From: Halonotius aquaticus
GTDB lineage: Archaea; Halobacteriota; Halobacteria; Halobacteriales; Haloferacaceae
Reading direction: 5' to 3'
Assembly: GCF_003605575.1 (NCBI RefSeq)
Contig: NZ_QKNY01000018.1
Location: forward strand, 248,001 to 312,000
DNA: 64,000 nt
A model generated the notes under the pieces. The model ran no database searches and had not been told where the DNA came from. It saw nothing but the letters and a program-made list of their open reading frames with translations. Both the position numbers and the translations under genes were made by a program. Below, piece by piece: positions 18,107 through 25,550 of the stretch (the first letter of the stretch is position 1; every line of letters begins with the position of its first letter).

Positions 18107-19147
18107 ATGCGCGCCGCACGATTACACGAGTATACCGACGACATGACGCAGGGGCTTTCAATCGACGAGATCGAGAAACCGCAGGTGACGAGAAGCGACG
18201 GAGTCGTCGTCGCCGTCGAGGGCGCGGGCTGGTGCCAGACGGACAACCACATCATCGAGGGGATGTGGGAACAGTACGTCCCCCAACCGCTGCCGATGAC
18301 GCTGGGCCACGAGAACGCCGGTACCGTCATCGAAACCGGCGAGGAGGTCGGCCTCGTCGAGGAGGGCGATCAGGTGATCTGTCACCCCGTCCAGACCTGC
18401 GGGACGTGTCGGCCCTGCCGGCAGGGCGAAACGATGTACTGTGAGAACGATGCGTTCAACGGGCTGACGACCGACGGCGGCTTCGCCGACGAGCTGCTGA
18501 CCAGCGAACGCGCGGTGATCCCGCTACCCGACGGCGTCGATCCCGCCGACATCGCACCCCACGCTGACGCGGGGATCACGGCCTACCACGCCGCCAAGAA
18601 GGCCGTCGACGGCCTCAACCCCGGCGACGCCGCGGTCGTCATCGGCATCGGCGGGCTGGGCCACATCGGCCTCCAGTGTCTCAACGAGATGAGCGCGGCC
18701 GACCTCGTCGCCGTCGATATCAAAGAGTCGGCCCGACAGTTGGCTGACGACCTCGGCGCACACTACACAATCGACCCGCAAAGTGAGGACGTAGCCGACG
18801 TGGTCAGCGACATCACCGACGGCGTCGGCGCGGCGCAGGTGCTGGACTTCGTCGGTGCCGACGAGACGACCGCGCTGGCACCCGATATCTGTGCCGCGGG
18901 CGGCGACCACCACATCATCGGCTACGGCGGCCACATCCACGAGCCAGCCCAGGCCCTCGTCAACGGCGAGTTCGCCTTCCAGGGCAACATCGTCGGGCGA
19001 TACGCCGAACTCCAGGAGCTGGTCGCGCTGGTCGAACGCGAGGCGGTCGATCTGCATACGACCCGGTACGATCTTGACGCCGTCAACGAGGTTGCCGAAA
19101 AGTTGGAGCACGGTGAGATCGACGGGCGGGCCGTGATTACGCCGTAG
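18107..19147 (+). CDS. Zinc-dependent NAD(P) alcohol dehydrogenase
   Basis: A medium-chain zinc dehydrogenase of 346 residues that interconverts an alcohol and an aldehyde or ketone. Residues visible: catalytic-zinc ligands Cys43 (GAGWCQTDNH) and His68-Glu69 (LGHENAG); structural-zinc cysteines 98, 101, 104 and 112 (CGTCRPCRQGETMYC); and a Rossmann nucleotide loop GIGGLGHIGLQC near 172-183. Asp rather than a basic residue after the second strand (AVDIKES) suggests NAD preference, but this is weak. The start was chosen for the TATA spacing and the family N-terminus MRAARLHEY. The substrate cannot be told. Confidence 0.9.
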   Translation: MRAARLHEYTDDMTQGLSIDEIEKPQVTRSDGVVVAVEGAGWCQTDNHIIEGMWEQYVPQPLPMTLGHENAGTVIETGEEVGLVEEGDQVICHPVQTCGTCRPCRQGETMYCENDAFNGLTTDGGFADELLTSERAVIPLPDGVDPADIAPHADAGITAYHAAKKAVDGLNPGDAAVVIGIGGLGHIGLQCLNEMSAADLVAVDIKESARQLADDLGAHYTIDPQSEDVADVVSDITDGVGAAQVLDFVGADETTALAPDICAAGGDHHIIGYGGHIHEPAQALVNGEFAFQGNIVGRYAELQELVALVEREAVDLHTTRYDLDAVNEVAEKLEHGEIDGRAVITP

Positions 19148-19265
19148 GAGGCGACTCGCTCTCGTTCAGATCGTTTTTCGTGGAACAGGTGGCGTCACTG
19201 GATCGCGACCGCCTGCTATCGGCAGGGAGGTGGGAGTACGCTTCGAATCCGGTGTGACATCTCGA

Positions 19266-19286
19266 TGCCAGCGAGCCTGACTGGCA
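19266..19286. promoter_or_regulatory. Inverted repeat upstream of the phosphate transporter
   Basis: TGCCAG (19266-19271) and CTGGCA (19281-19286) are reverse complements, 9 bases apart. They sit 12 bases before the TATA-like ATAAAC at 19300-19305, which itself is about 30 bases before the Pit start. The position suits an activator site, for instance phosphate control, but no regulator is identified. Confidence 0.35.
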
Positions 19287-19333
19287 CTGTTCAGAACGCA
19301 TAAACCACCGTTTGGCATTAGTGGCGCATATCG

Positions 19334-20578
19334 ATGGTAGCACTCCTGACCGTCGTCGGGATCGGTGTCGCCGTGTTCGTTGGCTTCAATATTGGCGGTT
19401 CCTCGACGGGCGTGGCCTTCGGCCCGGCGGTCGGCTCCCGGCTCGTTCGAAAGACAACGGCGGGGGCACTGTTCGTTGCCTTCGGCTTTCTCGGGGCGTG
19501 GACTGTCGGCCGGGAAGTCATCGCCACGATGAGCAGCAGTATCGTCCCAGCAGCCCAGTTCACACCCCTCGCCAGTGTTGCCGTCCTGTTTTTCACCGGC
19601 GCGTCGCTACTGGTCTCAAATCTCTACGGGGTTCCGGCCTCAACGTCGATGACTGCTGTGGGTGCCATCGTCGGCTTGGGCCTTGCGTCCGGTACCCTCA
19701 ATCAGGCACTCATGTTCGTCATCGTCTCCGCGTGGATCGTCGCCCCGCTGGTCTGTCTGGTGATCGGGGTTGTGGTCGGCCGCTACATCTACCCCTATCT
19801 TGACCGCTATATCGCGTTCACCACGTTCGCGCTCCACTTCGTGCAGTTCGATCGCTCCGGCATGATCCCACGGCCGTTTATCAATCCGAACGCCTCACTG
19901 CAGGATATCGTCGGCTCACTGTCGGTGATCGTCATCGGCTGTTATATGGCGTTCTCGGCGGGGGCGTCGAACGCCGCCAACGCCGTCGCCCCGCTCGTCG
20001 GGGCGGGCGGCTCGCTCACCGTCGATCAGGGTGTGCTGCTCGCGGTGGGAGCGTTCGGGCTTGGCAGCTTCACGATCGCCCGTCGCACGCTGGAAACGGT
20101 CGGCGACGATATCACGGAGCTCCCGATTCTCGCCTCGCTGATCGTCTCGGTCGTCGGCGGTACGGTCATCACGATTCTTTCGTCGTTGGGGATTCCAGCG
20201 AGTCTCGCCGTCAGTACGACCTCAACGATTATCGGCCTCGGCTGGGGGCGAGCGAGTCGGGCAGCGACGCTGGCAGAGTTGGCAACGCCGTCCGCCGACG
20301 GGACAACTGTCGATGTCTCGACGGGCGCGTTGGTCACCTCGCGCGCGGAGGACGCGCCGACCGGGCCGACGATCGGCGATATTGCGCGCAACGAGGAATC
20401 GGCCGAGAAGCCGGCTGAGACCCCAGATGTCCCGGACATCGGTGCTGAAGGGCCGGCGGATCTCGACGCGCGAAGCCTCTTCGACCCGGCGGCAGCCAAG
20501 CGAATCGTCACCATGTGGGTGCTAACGCCGTCGCTGGCGATCGTCACCTCATACCCGGTGTTCGTCATCATCCTGTGA
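19334..20578 (+). CDS. pit: Inorganic phosphate transporter, PiT family
   Basis: A low-affinity cation-coupled phosphate symporter in the cytoplasmic membrane. It is 414 residues with about ten membrane helices. The duplicated PiT signatures are visible: GFNIGGSSTGVAFGPAVGSR near 17-36, and GASNAANAVAPLVGAGGSL in the second half (about 212-230). A hydrophilic segment of about 70 residues rich in Glu, Ala and Pro lies before the final helix. The ATG at 19334 starts directly with a membrane helix. An ATAAAC box about 30 bases upstream predicts a very short leader. Confidence 0.92.
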   Translation: MVALLTVVGIGVAVFVGFNIGGSSTGVAFGPAVGSRLVRKTTAGALFVAFGFLGAWTVGREVIATMSSSIVPAAQFTPLASVAVLFFTGASLLVSNLYGVPASTSMTAVGAIVGLGLASGTLNQALMFVIVSAWIVAPLVCLVIGVVVGRYIYPYLDRYIAFTTFALHFVQFDRSGMIPRPFINPNASLQDIVGSLSVIVIGCYMAFSAGASNAANAVAPLVGAGGSLTVDQGVLLAVGAFGLGSFTIARRTLETVGDDITELPILASLIVSVVGGTVITILSSLGIPASLAVSTTSTIIGLGWGRASRAATLAELATPSADGTTVDVSTGALVTSRAEDAPTGPTIGDIARNEESAEKPAETPDVPDIGAEGPADLDARSLFDPAAAKRIVTMWVLTPSLAIVTSYPVFVIIL

Positions 20579-20663
20579 GTGGGGCTGAAAGCCACGCCAG
20601 CGACACCGCGCCGGGGCGCATGCGGCGATGGGGTTTACCTGTCGGCTGGCAGTAGGCGGGTGT

Positions 20664-21371
20664 ATGGCAGACTCGTCCGACGAGTTTGATCCGGAATCAC
20701 CCGAGGAACGTGAGGTTGCCGGCGAGGCAGCCGGTGATCGCACCGATTTTTTGTCGCTCATGGGCCATGCGTATCGGGGTGAGTTGGGCCGAACAACTGC
20801 CTGGCGCACCCGGATCGATAGGACGACCAACTGGGCGGTCGTCCTCACGGCAAGCCTGCTTACGTGGGCGTTTTCCGGCGACAGCCGACCACACTACATC
20901 CTGCTGCTTGGGGTCGTGATGGTAACCGTCTTTCTGGGGATCGAGACCCGTCGCTACCGCGTCTACGACATCTGGCGATCACGGGTGCGGATTCTCGAAG
21001 AGAACGTCTTTGCCAACGTGCTTGACTCCGAGGGCGTCGAACAATCCAATTGGCGGGAACTCCTCAGTGATGATCTTCGGGAGCCGGCGGTCAAAACACC
21101 GATCGTTGAGGCGGCCTCCCGGCGGCTCCAGCGGGTGTATTTCGCCTTGCTGTCGGTGTTGCTCGGGGCGTGGCTCGTTCGGTTGACCGTGTTTACCGGA
21201 ACACCGGCCGGGCTCATCGAGACGGCGGCGGTCGGCCGGGTGCCGGGACTCGTCGTGAGCGTTGCGGTCGGCCTCTACTATACGGCGGTGGTGGTACTCA
21301 CCTTCTGGCCGCATAACCGACAGGCGAAAGGTGAACTGCAGTCACAGCCGGATGCCGAGGAGTGGCGATAG
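20664..21371 (+). CDS. DUF2270 membrane protein
   Basis: A 235-residue membrane protein of the DUF2270 family, function unknown. An acidic N-terminus (about 1-40) precedes the family motif GELGRTTAWRTRIDRTTNWA and a first pair of helices (VVLTASLLTWAFS; YILLLGVVMVTVFLGIETRR). A charged middle (RVYDIWRSRVRILEENVFAN) and two further helices follow. MADSSDEF was preferred to a Met 12 codons upstream, because the upstream residues do not resemble the acidic family start. It converges on the following DUF4870-like gene. Confidence 0.85.
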   Translation: MADSSDEFDPESPEEREVAGEAAGDRTDFLSLMGHAYRGELGRTTAWRTRIDRTTNWAVVLTASLLTWAFSGDSRPHYILLLGVVMVTVFLGIETRRYRVYDIWRSRVRILEENVFANVLDSEGVEQSNWRELLSDDLREPAVKTPIVEAASRRLQRVYFALLSVLLGAWLVRLTVFTGTPAGLIETAAVGRVPGLVVSVAVGLYYTAVVVLTFWPHNRQAKGELQSQPDAEEWR

Positions 21372-21510
21372 CGAACAACAGCGGGTGGCGACGTGTGCCC
21401 ACCGCAGCCCACAGCGATATGTAGCGACCCCGCGTGTTCCGATGCGAACAGCGTCGACGATGCCTCGGGGAGCTAACGCGGTGATAGTGAGCAGTAGCAG
21501 CCCAACCGAG

Positions 21511-22374
21511 TCATTCCGCGGCTGTCGTCCACCAGCGAGCCAGATAAACAACGGCTGACACCCAAAGCGCGGCCAAAAACACGTATAGCCCGTCGCCAAA
21601 TGGGTACAGCGAGTCGGTGAAGGCTCGCGACCCAGCATAGCCAAGCAGGCCAACCACACCCGGAACGCCGAGATGGGCGACAACCGACGGCTGCCAGGCA
21701 GCGTCCTGCGGGCGATCCCGATCGCCGTGGAGATACAGCCCAGCGACGGTCAGCGGCGTCAACACCGCGAGCACGACAATCAATCCGACTGTCGACACAA
21801 CGAACACGGCCGCTTCGTCGGAGCCAAGAAACACAGCCGAAAAGACCACCGGGAGCGATGCCACGTAGGCACCGATACTGAGCGGCCAAGTGTTGTCGAC
21901 CGCCACGAACTCGCCGTAGCGCTCCACAAGCGGTAGCGAAAACGGATACCGCCACGCCGAGCCGAACGTCGCTTTCCCCATCGCAATGAGTCCGAGCCCA
22001 ACGGTGAGAACCAGCGCGCCACCCCAGCCGGTAAGCAACAGCGGCACAAGGAGGCCGATACCCGTCGAAAGGGGTGGCGAAAAGACAGCGATGTCGGCGA
22101 CCCCTTGTCCAGTCCCCTCGGTGTAGCTGACCAACAAGCCGAAGGTAACGACTGTCAGCCCCAACACGGTGAGATGCCAGTCGAGCGCGTTGCGAGCGTT
22201 TTGCTTCGTGAACTCGTTGCGAGCCAGCAGATAGACGAGTCCCGCGCCAACGACACCGGTTGGGATGGCGATAAAATGAACCAGGATGCCGGCGACCGAC
22301 CGGGATGCAAGCAGTTGCGGCCCCCTCGGTGCCGCCTCGTCAGTCGGTGTCGGTTGGGAGTTCTGTCGAGGCAT
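21511..22374 (-). CDS. DUF4870-like multi-helix membrane protein
   Basis: A 287-residue protein with about eight hydrophobic segments. The region FTKQNARNALDWHLTVLGLT (about 53-72) matches the DUF4870/Tic20-like motif, in which a short NA(R/K)xAxxW stretch precedes a helix. The second half adds further helices and may be a divergent second copy. The N-terminal 20 residues are polar. No function is known. The gene converges with DUF2270 and is followed upstream by a 400-base region before tRNA-Gly. Confidence 0.7.
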   Translation of the reverse strand: MPRQNSQPTPTDEAAPRGPQLLASRSVAGILVHFIAIPTGVVGAGLVYLLARNEFTKQNARNALDWHLTVLGLTVVTFGLLVSYTEGTGQGVADIAVFSPPLSTGIGLLVPLLLTGWGGALVLTVGLGLIAMGKATFGSAWRYPFSLPLVERYGEFVAVDNTWPLSIGAYVASLPVVFSAVFLGSDEAAVFVVSTVGLIVVLAVLTPLTVAGLYLHGDRDRPQDAAWQPSVVAHLGVPGVVGLLGYAGSRAFTDSLYPFGDGLYVFLAALWVSAVVYLARWWTTAAE

Positions 22375-22383
22375 AGTGATGTG

Positions 22384-22593
22384 CTACCGTTGGTCACCTC
22401 TGATGGTAAGTTGCTGTCCCAGTCGGCGTCGACGCCGAATCCGCATTCGACCAGCAAGGGAGAGAGCGACAGCCACGTGGAGCAGAGAAAACAGCCGATT
22501 CACGGGCGACGCTGTCTCGACCGCGCGCTGATAGATTCCGCTGTTGTGGTTCCACCAGCGTGGCGTCGCACGACGAGATAGCGGTGGGGACAC
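22384..22593 (-). CDS. Possible small protein (uncertain)
   Basis: A 69-residue frame with the Trp-rich start RATPRWWNHNSGIYQRAVET, one hydrophobic stretch (VNRLFSLLHVAVALSLAG) and an Arg-rich segment. Short haloarchaeal proteins with a WW motif and a single amphipathic segment are common, but nothing firm identifies this one. It ends 10 bases before the DUF4870 gene start on the same strand. It may equally be chance. Confidence 0.3.
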   Translation of the reverse strand: MSPPLSRRATPRWWNHNSGIYQRAVETASPVNRLFSLLHVAVALSLAGRMRIRRRRRLGQQLTIRGDQR

Positions 22594-22777
22594 GGTAACG
22601 GCGAATAGTTGCCTACGAGATAAGAAACTGAAGGCAGCGTTTCACGCTGTGAAACGGCCGTTGAGAGTCAGGAAGCGCAGGCGACGACGCCCGGCGTGTC
22701 GCACCACAGACGCGGCTTCGGTAGGGTGGTTTCGCAACCCTTATACAGTCATCGGCGGTTACAATGAAATGCACAGG
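22594..22777. other. Intergenic region with a perfect hairpin and the tRNA promoter
   Basis: Apart from the uncertain small frame, the 403-base gap from 22375 to 22777 holds a perfect 19-base inverted repeat, CGTTTCACgctGTGAAACG (22638-22656), with no T-run after it. It also holds the tRNA-Gly promoter, with a TATA-like CTTATAC at about 22739-22745, some 33 bases before the tRNA. No other gene is supported in the remainder. Confidence 0.5.
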
Positions 22778-22848
22778 GCGTCGGTAGTGTAGTGGTATCA
22801 CGTAACCTTGCCATGGTTACAACCCGAGTTCAAATCTCGGCCGACGCA
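22778..22848 (+). tRNA. tRNA-Gly (anticodon GCC)
   Basis: The 71 bases fold as a cloverleaf. The acceptor stem GCGTCGG pairs with CCGACGC and is followed by discriminator A. The anticodon stem GTAAC/GTTAC encloses the loop CTTGCCATG with anticodon GCC. The T-arm CCGAG-TTCAAAT-CTCGG is intact, and the small D-loop is typical of glycine tRNAs. No intron is seen, and the CCA is not encoded. Confidence 0.95.
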
Positions 22849-22936
22849 CTTTCTCTCACACACAACATCCGTGAGCGGCATCTATTGAAGCCCACAAATC
22901 AGCGGAATTAGGACAGTCGAACACGACGACTCTCCA

Positions 22937-23275
22937 ATGACCGTCATCGCACTGCTCAGCGTCGCCCCGGTGATCGAAGACAGCATGGCCGGCGAGGTCG
23001 CCAAGGCCGTCGACGCCCTCGACGACCACGACGTGCGCTACGAGACGAATCCGATGGGCACCGTCATCGAGGCCAGCGATATCGACACCTTGCTCGCGGC
23101 TGTCGGCGACGCCCACAAGGCCGTCGACGGCGACCGCGTCAGTACAGTACTGAAGATCGATCACAAACGCACCAGCGATCAGGCAGCCACCGAGAAGGTC
23201 GATGCCGTTGAAGCCGAACTGGGTCGACCGGCGAAAACGGATCGGTCACCCGGAACCGACGACGAATCTCTTTAG
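22937..23275 (+). CDS. MTH1187/YqgV-type thiamine-binding protein
   Basis: A 112-residue protein of the MTH1187 (DUF77) family, small ferredoxin-like proteins that form tetramers and bind thiamine. The signature VIALLSVAPVIEDSMAGEVA at the N-terminus and the helix-strand YETNPMGTVIEASDIDTLLA are visible. The last 20 residues are a polar tail. It is followed after 23 bases by mch on the same strand, so they may be co-transcribed. The role, a thiamine-related carrier or sensor, is known only loosely for the family. Confidence 0.85.
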   Translation: MTVIALLSVAPVIEDSMAGEVAKAVDALDDHDVRYETNPMGTVIEASDIDTLLAAVGDAHKAVDGDRVSTVLKIDHKRTSDQAATEKVDAVEAELGRPAKTDRSPGTDDESL

Positions 23276-23298
23276 GAGATCACGAGCAACCCACCCGT

Positions 23299-24234
23299 AT
23301 GGAGAGCATCAACCGCTCGGCGATCGAACTCATCGATGAGGCGTTGGACTTTGCAGACCAACTCGGCATCGCAGTAACTGAACTCGACTGTGGGGCGACC
23401 ATCCTCGATTTCGGCGTCGGCGTCGACGGCGGGGTCGAAGCCGGCCTCATGTTGGCCGACATCCAGACCGCGGGGTTGGCGACGGTCTACACCCAAATGG
23501 ATCGGATCGCCGACGCGCCGATCCCCTACGTCGAGTTGACAACCGACCACCCACCGATCGCGTTGCTGTGTGCCCAGAAGGCCGGCTGGGAGCTCGACTT
23601 AGGCGATTTCGATGGGCTGGGCTCGGGGCCGGCCCGCGCGCTCGTTGGCGAAGAAACCGACTTCGAGCGCGTCGGCTACTACGACGAGTTCGACTTCGCT
23701 GTCTTAGCCATCGAAAGCGTCGAACTGCCTGACGACGAGATCGCCACCTACATCGCCGAGACCGCCGGTGTCGACCCGGGCAGCCTCTTTTTACCGACCT
23801 ACGCGACCGGGTCGACGGCCGGCAGCGTCTCGATGGCAGCCCGCGCCGCCGAGTTGGCGGTCTTCCGGCTCTCCGAGTTGGGGTATCCACCAACTGAGAT
23901 CCTGACCGCAACCGGCCGCGCGCCGGTCGCGCCGGTCAGCTACAACGAGTCGGTGGCGATGGCCCGGACAAACGACGCCCTCGCCTACGGTGGCGAGGTG
24001 TATCTCCAAGTGCGGGAGGAATCAACCGTCTTCGATAAGGTGCCATCGAGTGCCCGCGAGGAGTACGGCGTACCCTTCGAAGAAATCTTCGAGGAGGCGG
24101 GCTGGGATTTCTACGAGCTACCGGAATCCGTCTTCGCGCCCGCAAAGGTGACGATCGATGTCGTCGACGGCGACACCTACGTCGTCGGCGAAACTAACGA
24201 GGAACTCCTCGCCGAATCGTTCGGGCTGCAGTAG
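23299..24234 (+). CDS. mch: Methenyltetrahydromethanopterin cyclohydrolase
   Basis: Hydrolyses 5,10-methenyl-tetrahydromethanopterin (or a folate analogue) to the 5-formyl form; cytosolic. At 311 residues it has the family length. Motifs include TELDCGATILDFGVGVDGGV, EAGLMLADIQTAGLATV and ELTTDHPPIALLCAQKAGW. Late motifs LGYPPTEILTATGRAPVAPV and NDALAYGGEVYLQV match the methanogen enzyme. Haloarchaea do not make methane, so this enzyme must act in C1 interconversion with a pterin cofactor that the sequence does not reveal. Confidence 0.93.
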   Translation: MESINRSAIELIDEALDFADQLGIAVTELDCGATILDFGVGVDGGVEAGLMLADIQTAGLATVYTQMDRIADAPIPYVELTTDHPPIALLCAQKAGWELDLGDFDGLGSGPARALVGEETDFERVGYYDEFDFAVLAIESVELPDDEIATYIAETAGVDPGSLFLPTYATGSTAGSVSMAARAAELAVFRLSELGYPPTEILTATGRAPVAPVSYNESVAMARTNDALAYGGEVYLQVREESTVFDKVPSSAREEYGVPFEEIFEEAGWDFYELPESVFAPAKVTIDVVDGDTYVVGETNEELLAESFGLQ

Positions 24235-24332
24235 CGACACGCCCCGGCTGAGCGGCGTGGTGATGTGGCTGCAACGACAGCGACAGCAGGGCCGTGAGAA
24301 CACTTAACTCGATGCCACGGGAGGGGTAGCGC

Positions 24333-25550
24333 ATGGAACCACTCGAAGTCGAGGGGCTTCGGGAGTCAGTCTCCTATGAGCCGGTGAGCGTCAAGGAGCT
24401 GCTCGTCGAGATGAAAGACACCTCGGAACTCCTCATCGATCTGGCCTACTCGGCGGTACTCCACCAAAGCGACCAGATCGCCCACGAGGTCTTAGAGCTC
24501 GAAGCGAAGATGCAGGTGCTGCAGGTGCGCGCCCGGATGAGTCTCATGCTGGCAGCTCGCAGCCCGGATGAAGCTGAGGCACTGGCACCCGTCTTGGGTG
24601 TCGTCGAGGCTGCCGATACGATCGCCGATGCCGCCGGCGATATCGCCAAGATCGTCATCGAGGAGATCGGCCTCCCGCCGTCGATGCGGGGCGCGCTGTC
24701 GGCAGCCGTTGAGCTGCTGGTTCGGGGGACCGTTGCCGATGACTCGGGGTACGCCGGTCAAACGCTCCAAGCGATCGATCTCGAATCTGAAACCGGTATT
24801 CGCGTCATCGCTGTCCGCCGCGGCGACGAGTGGATTCGCAACCCCGGCCCGGAAACAACGATCGAGGCCGGCGACGTGACGCTGCTCCGGGGCCCCGAGG
24901 CGGCGATCGGTGGGGTCTACGAGCGGTTGACCGGCGATGACTACGACCCCGAGCCGGCCCCCGAGCCAGCGATGGCGGATCTCGAACGCGCCGTCGACTC
25001 CATCGTGTTAATGAAGAACCTCTCGGAGTTGGCCGTCGATCTCGCCTACGGCGCGATCCTCTTCGATAACGAGGCGTTGGCCAGAGAGGTCGCCAATCTG
25101 GAAGTCGAGGTCGACGCCCTTCAGTCGCGGTTTGAGGCCTGGGTGCTGCAGGCCGCCGCCGAGGCCGACGACCCGGTCGCGCTGCGCGGGCTGATCCATC
25201 TCGGCATCAGCACCGAGGTTATCAGCGACGCCGCCGTCTCGATCAGCGAGGGCGTGTTGCGCAACATCGGTGTCCATCCGGTCGTCGAACTCGCAGTCCA
25301 GGAAAGCGACGAACTCATCGCCCGTGTCGAGATCGATGCCGACAGCGAGCTTGCAGGCACCGAGATCGTCGAGGGGGTGCCGGCCGTCGACGTCTCAACG
25401 AGTGTCATCGCGATCCGTCGCCCGGAAGACGGGTGGCTCGTTGGACCCGACATGGACACGACGCTGCGAGCCGGCGACGTGCTCATTACGAAAGGCACCC
25501 GCACCTCGGCCGCGGAGTTCGAATCGTTGGCAACGGGGTCGCACGATTAG
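24333..25550 (+). CDS. Tandem PhoU-like / TrkA-C (RCK_C) regulatory protein
   Basis: A 405-residue soluble protein with an internal duplication. A PhoU-like helical domain (about 18-110, MKDTSELLIDLAYSAVLHQS) and a TrkA-C domain (about 130-200, ending TTIEAGDVTLLRGPEAA) are followed by a second PhoU-like helix set (about 230-305, LSELAVDLAYGAILFDNEA) and a second TrkA-C (about 322-400, DTTLRAGDVLITKGT). It has no membrane helices. Proteins of this kind are annotated as potassium-channel-associated, and the RCK_C fold may bind a nucleotide or ligand. No channel is adjacent. Confidence 0.8.
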   Translation: MEPLEVEGLRESVSYEPVSVKELLVEMKDTSELLIDLAYSAVLHQSDQIAHEVLELEAKMQVLQVRARMSLMLAARSPDEAEALAPVLGVVEAADTIADAAGDIAKIVIEEIGLPPSMRGALSAAVELLVRGTVADDSGYAGQTLQAIDLESETGIRVIAVRRGDEWIRNPGPETTIEAGDVTLLRGPEAAIGGVYERLTGDDYDPEPAPEPAMADLERAVDSIVLMKNLSELAVDLAYGAILFDNEALAREVANLEVEVDALQSRFEAWVLQAAAEADDPVALRGLIHLGISTEVISDAAVSISEGVLRNIGVHPVVELAVQESDELIARVEIDADSELAGTEIVEGVPAVDVSTSVIAIRRPEDGWLVGPDMDTTLRAGDVLITKGTRTSAAEFESLATGSHD

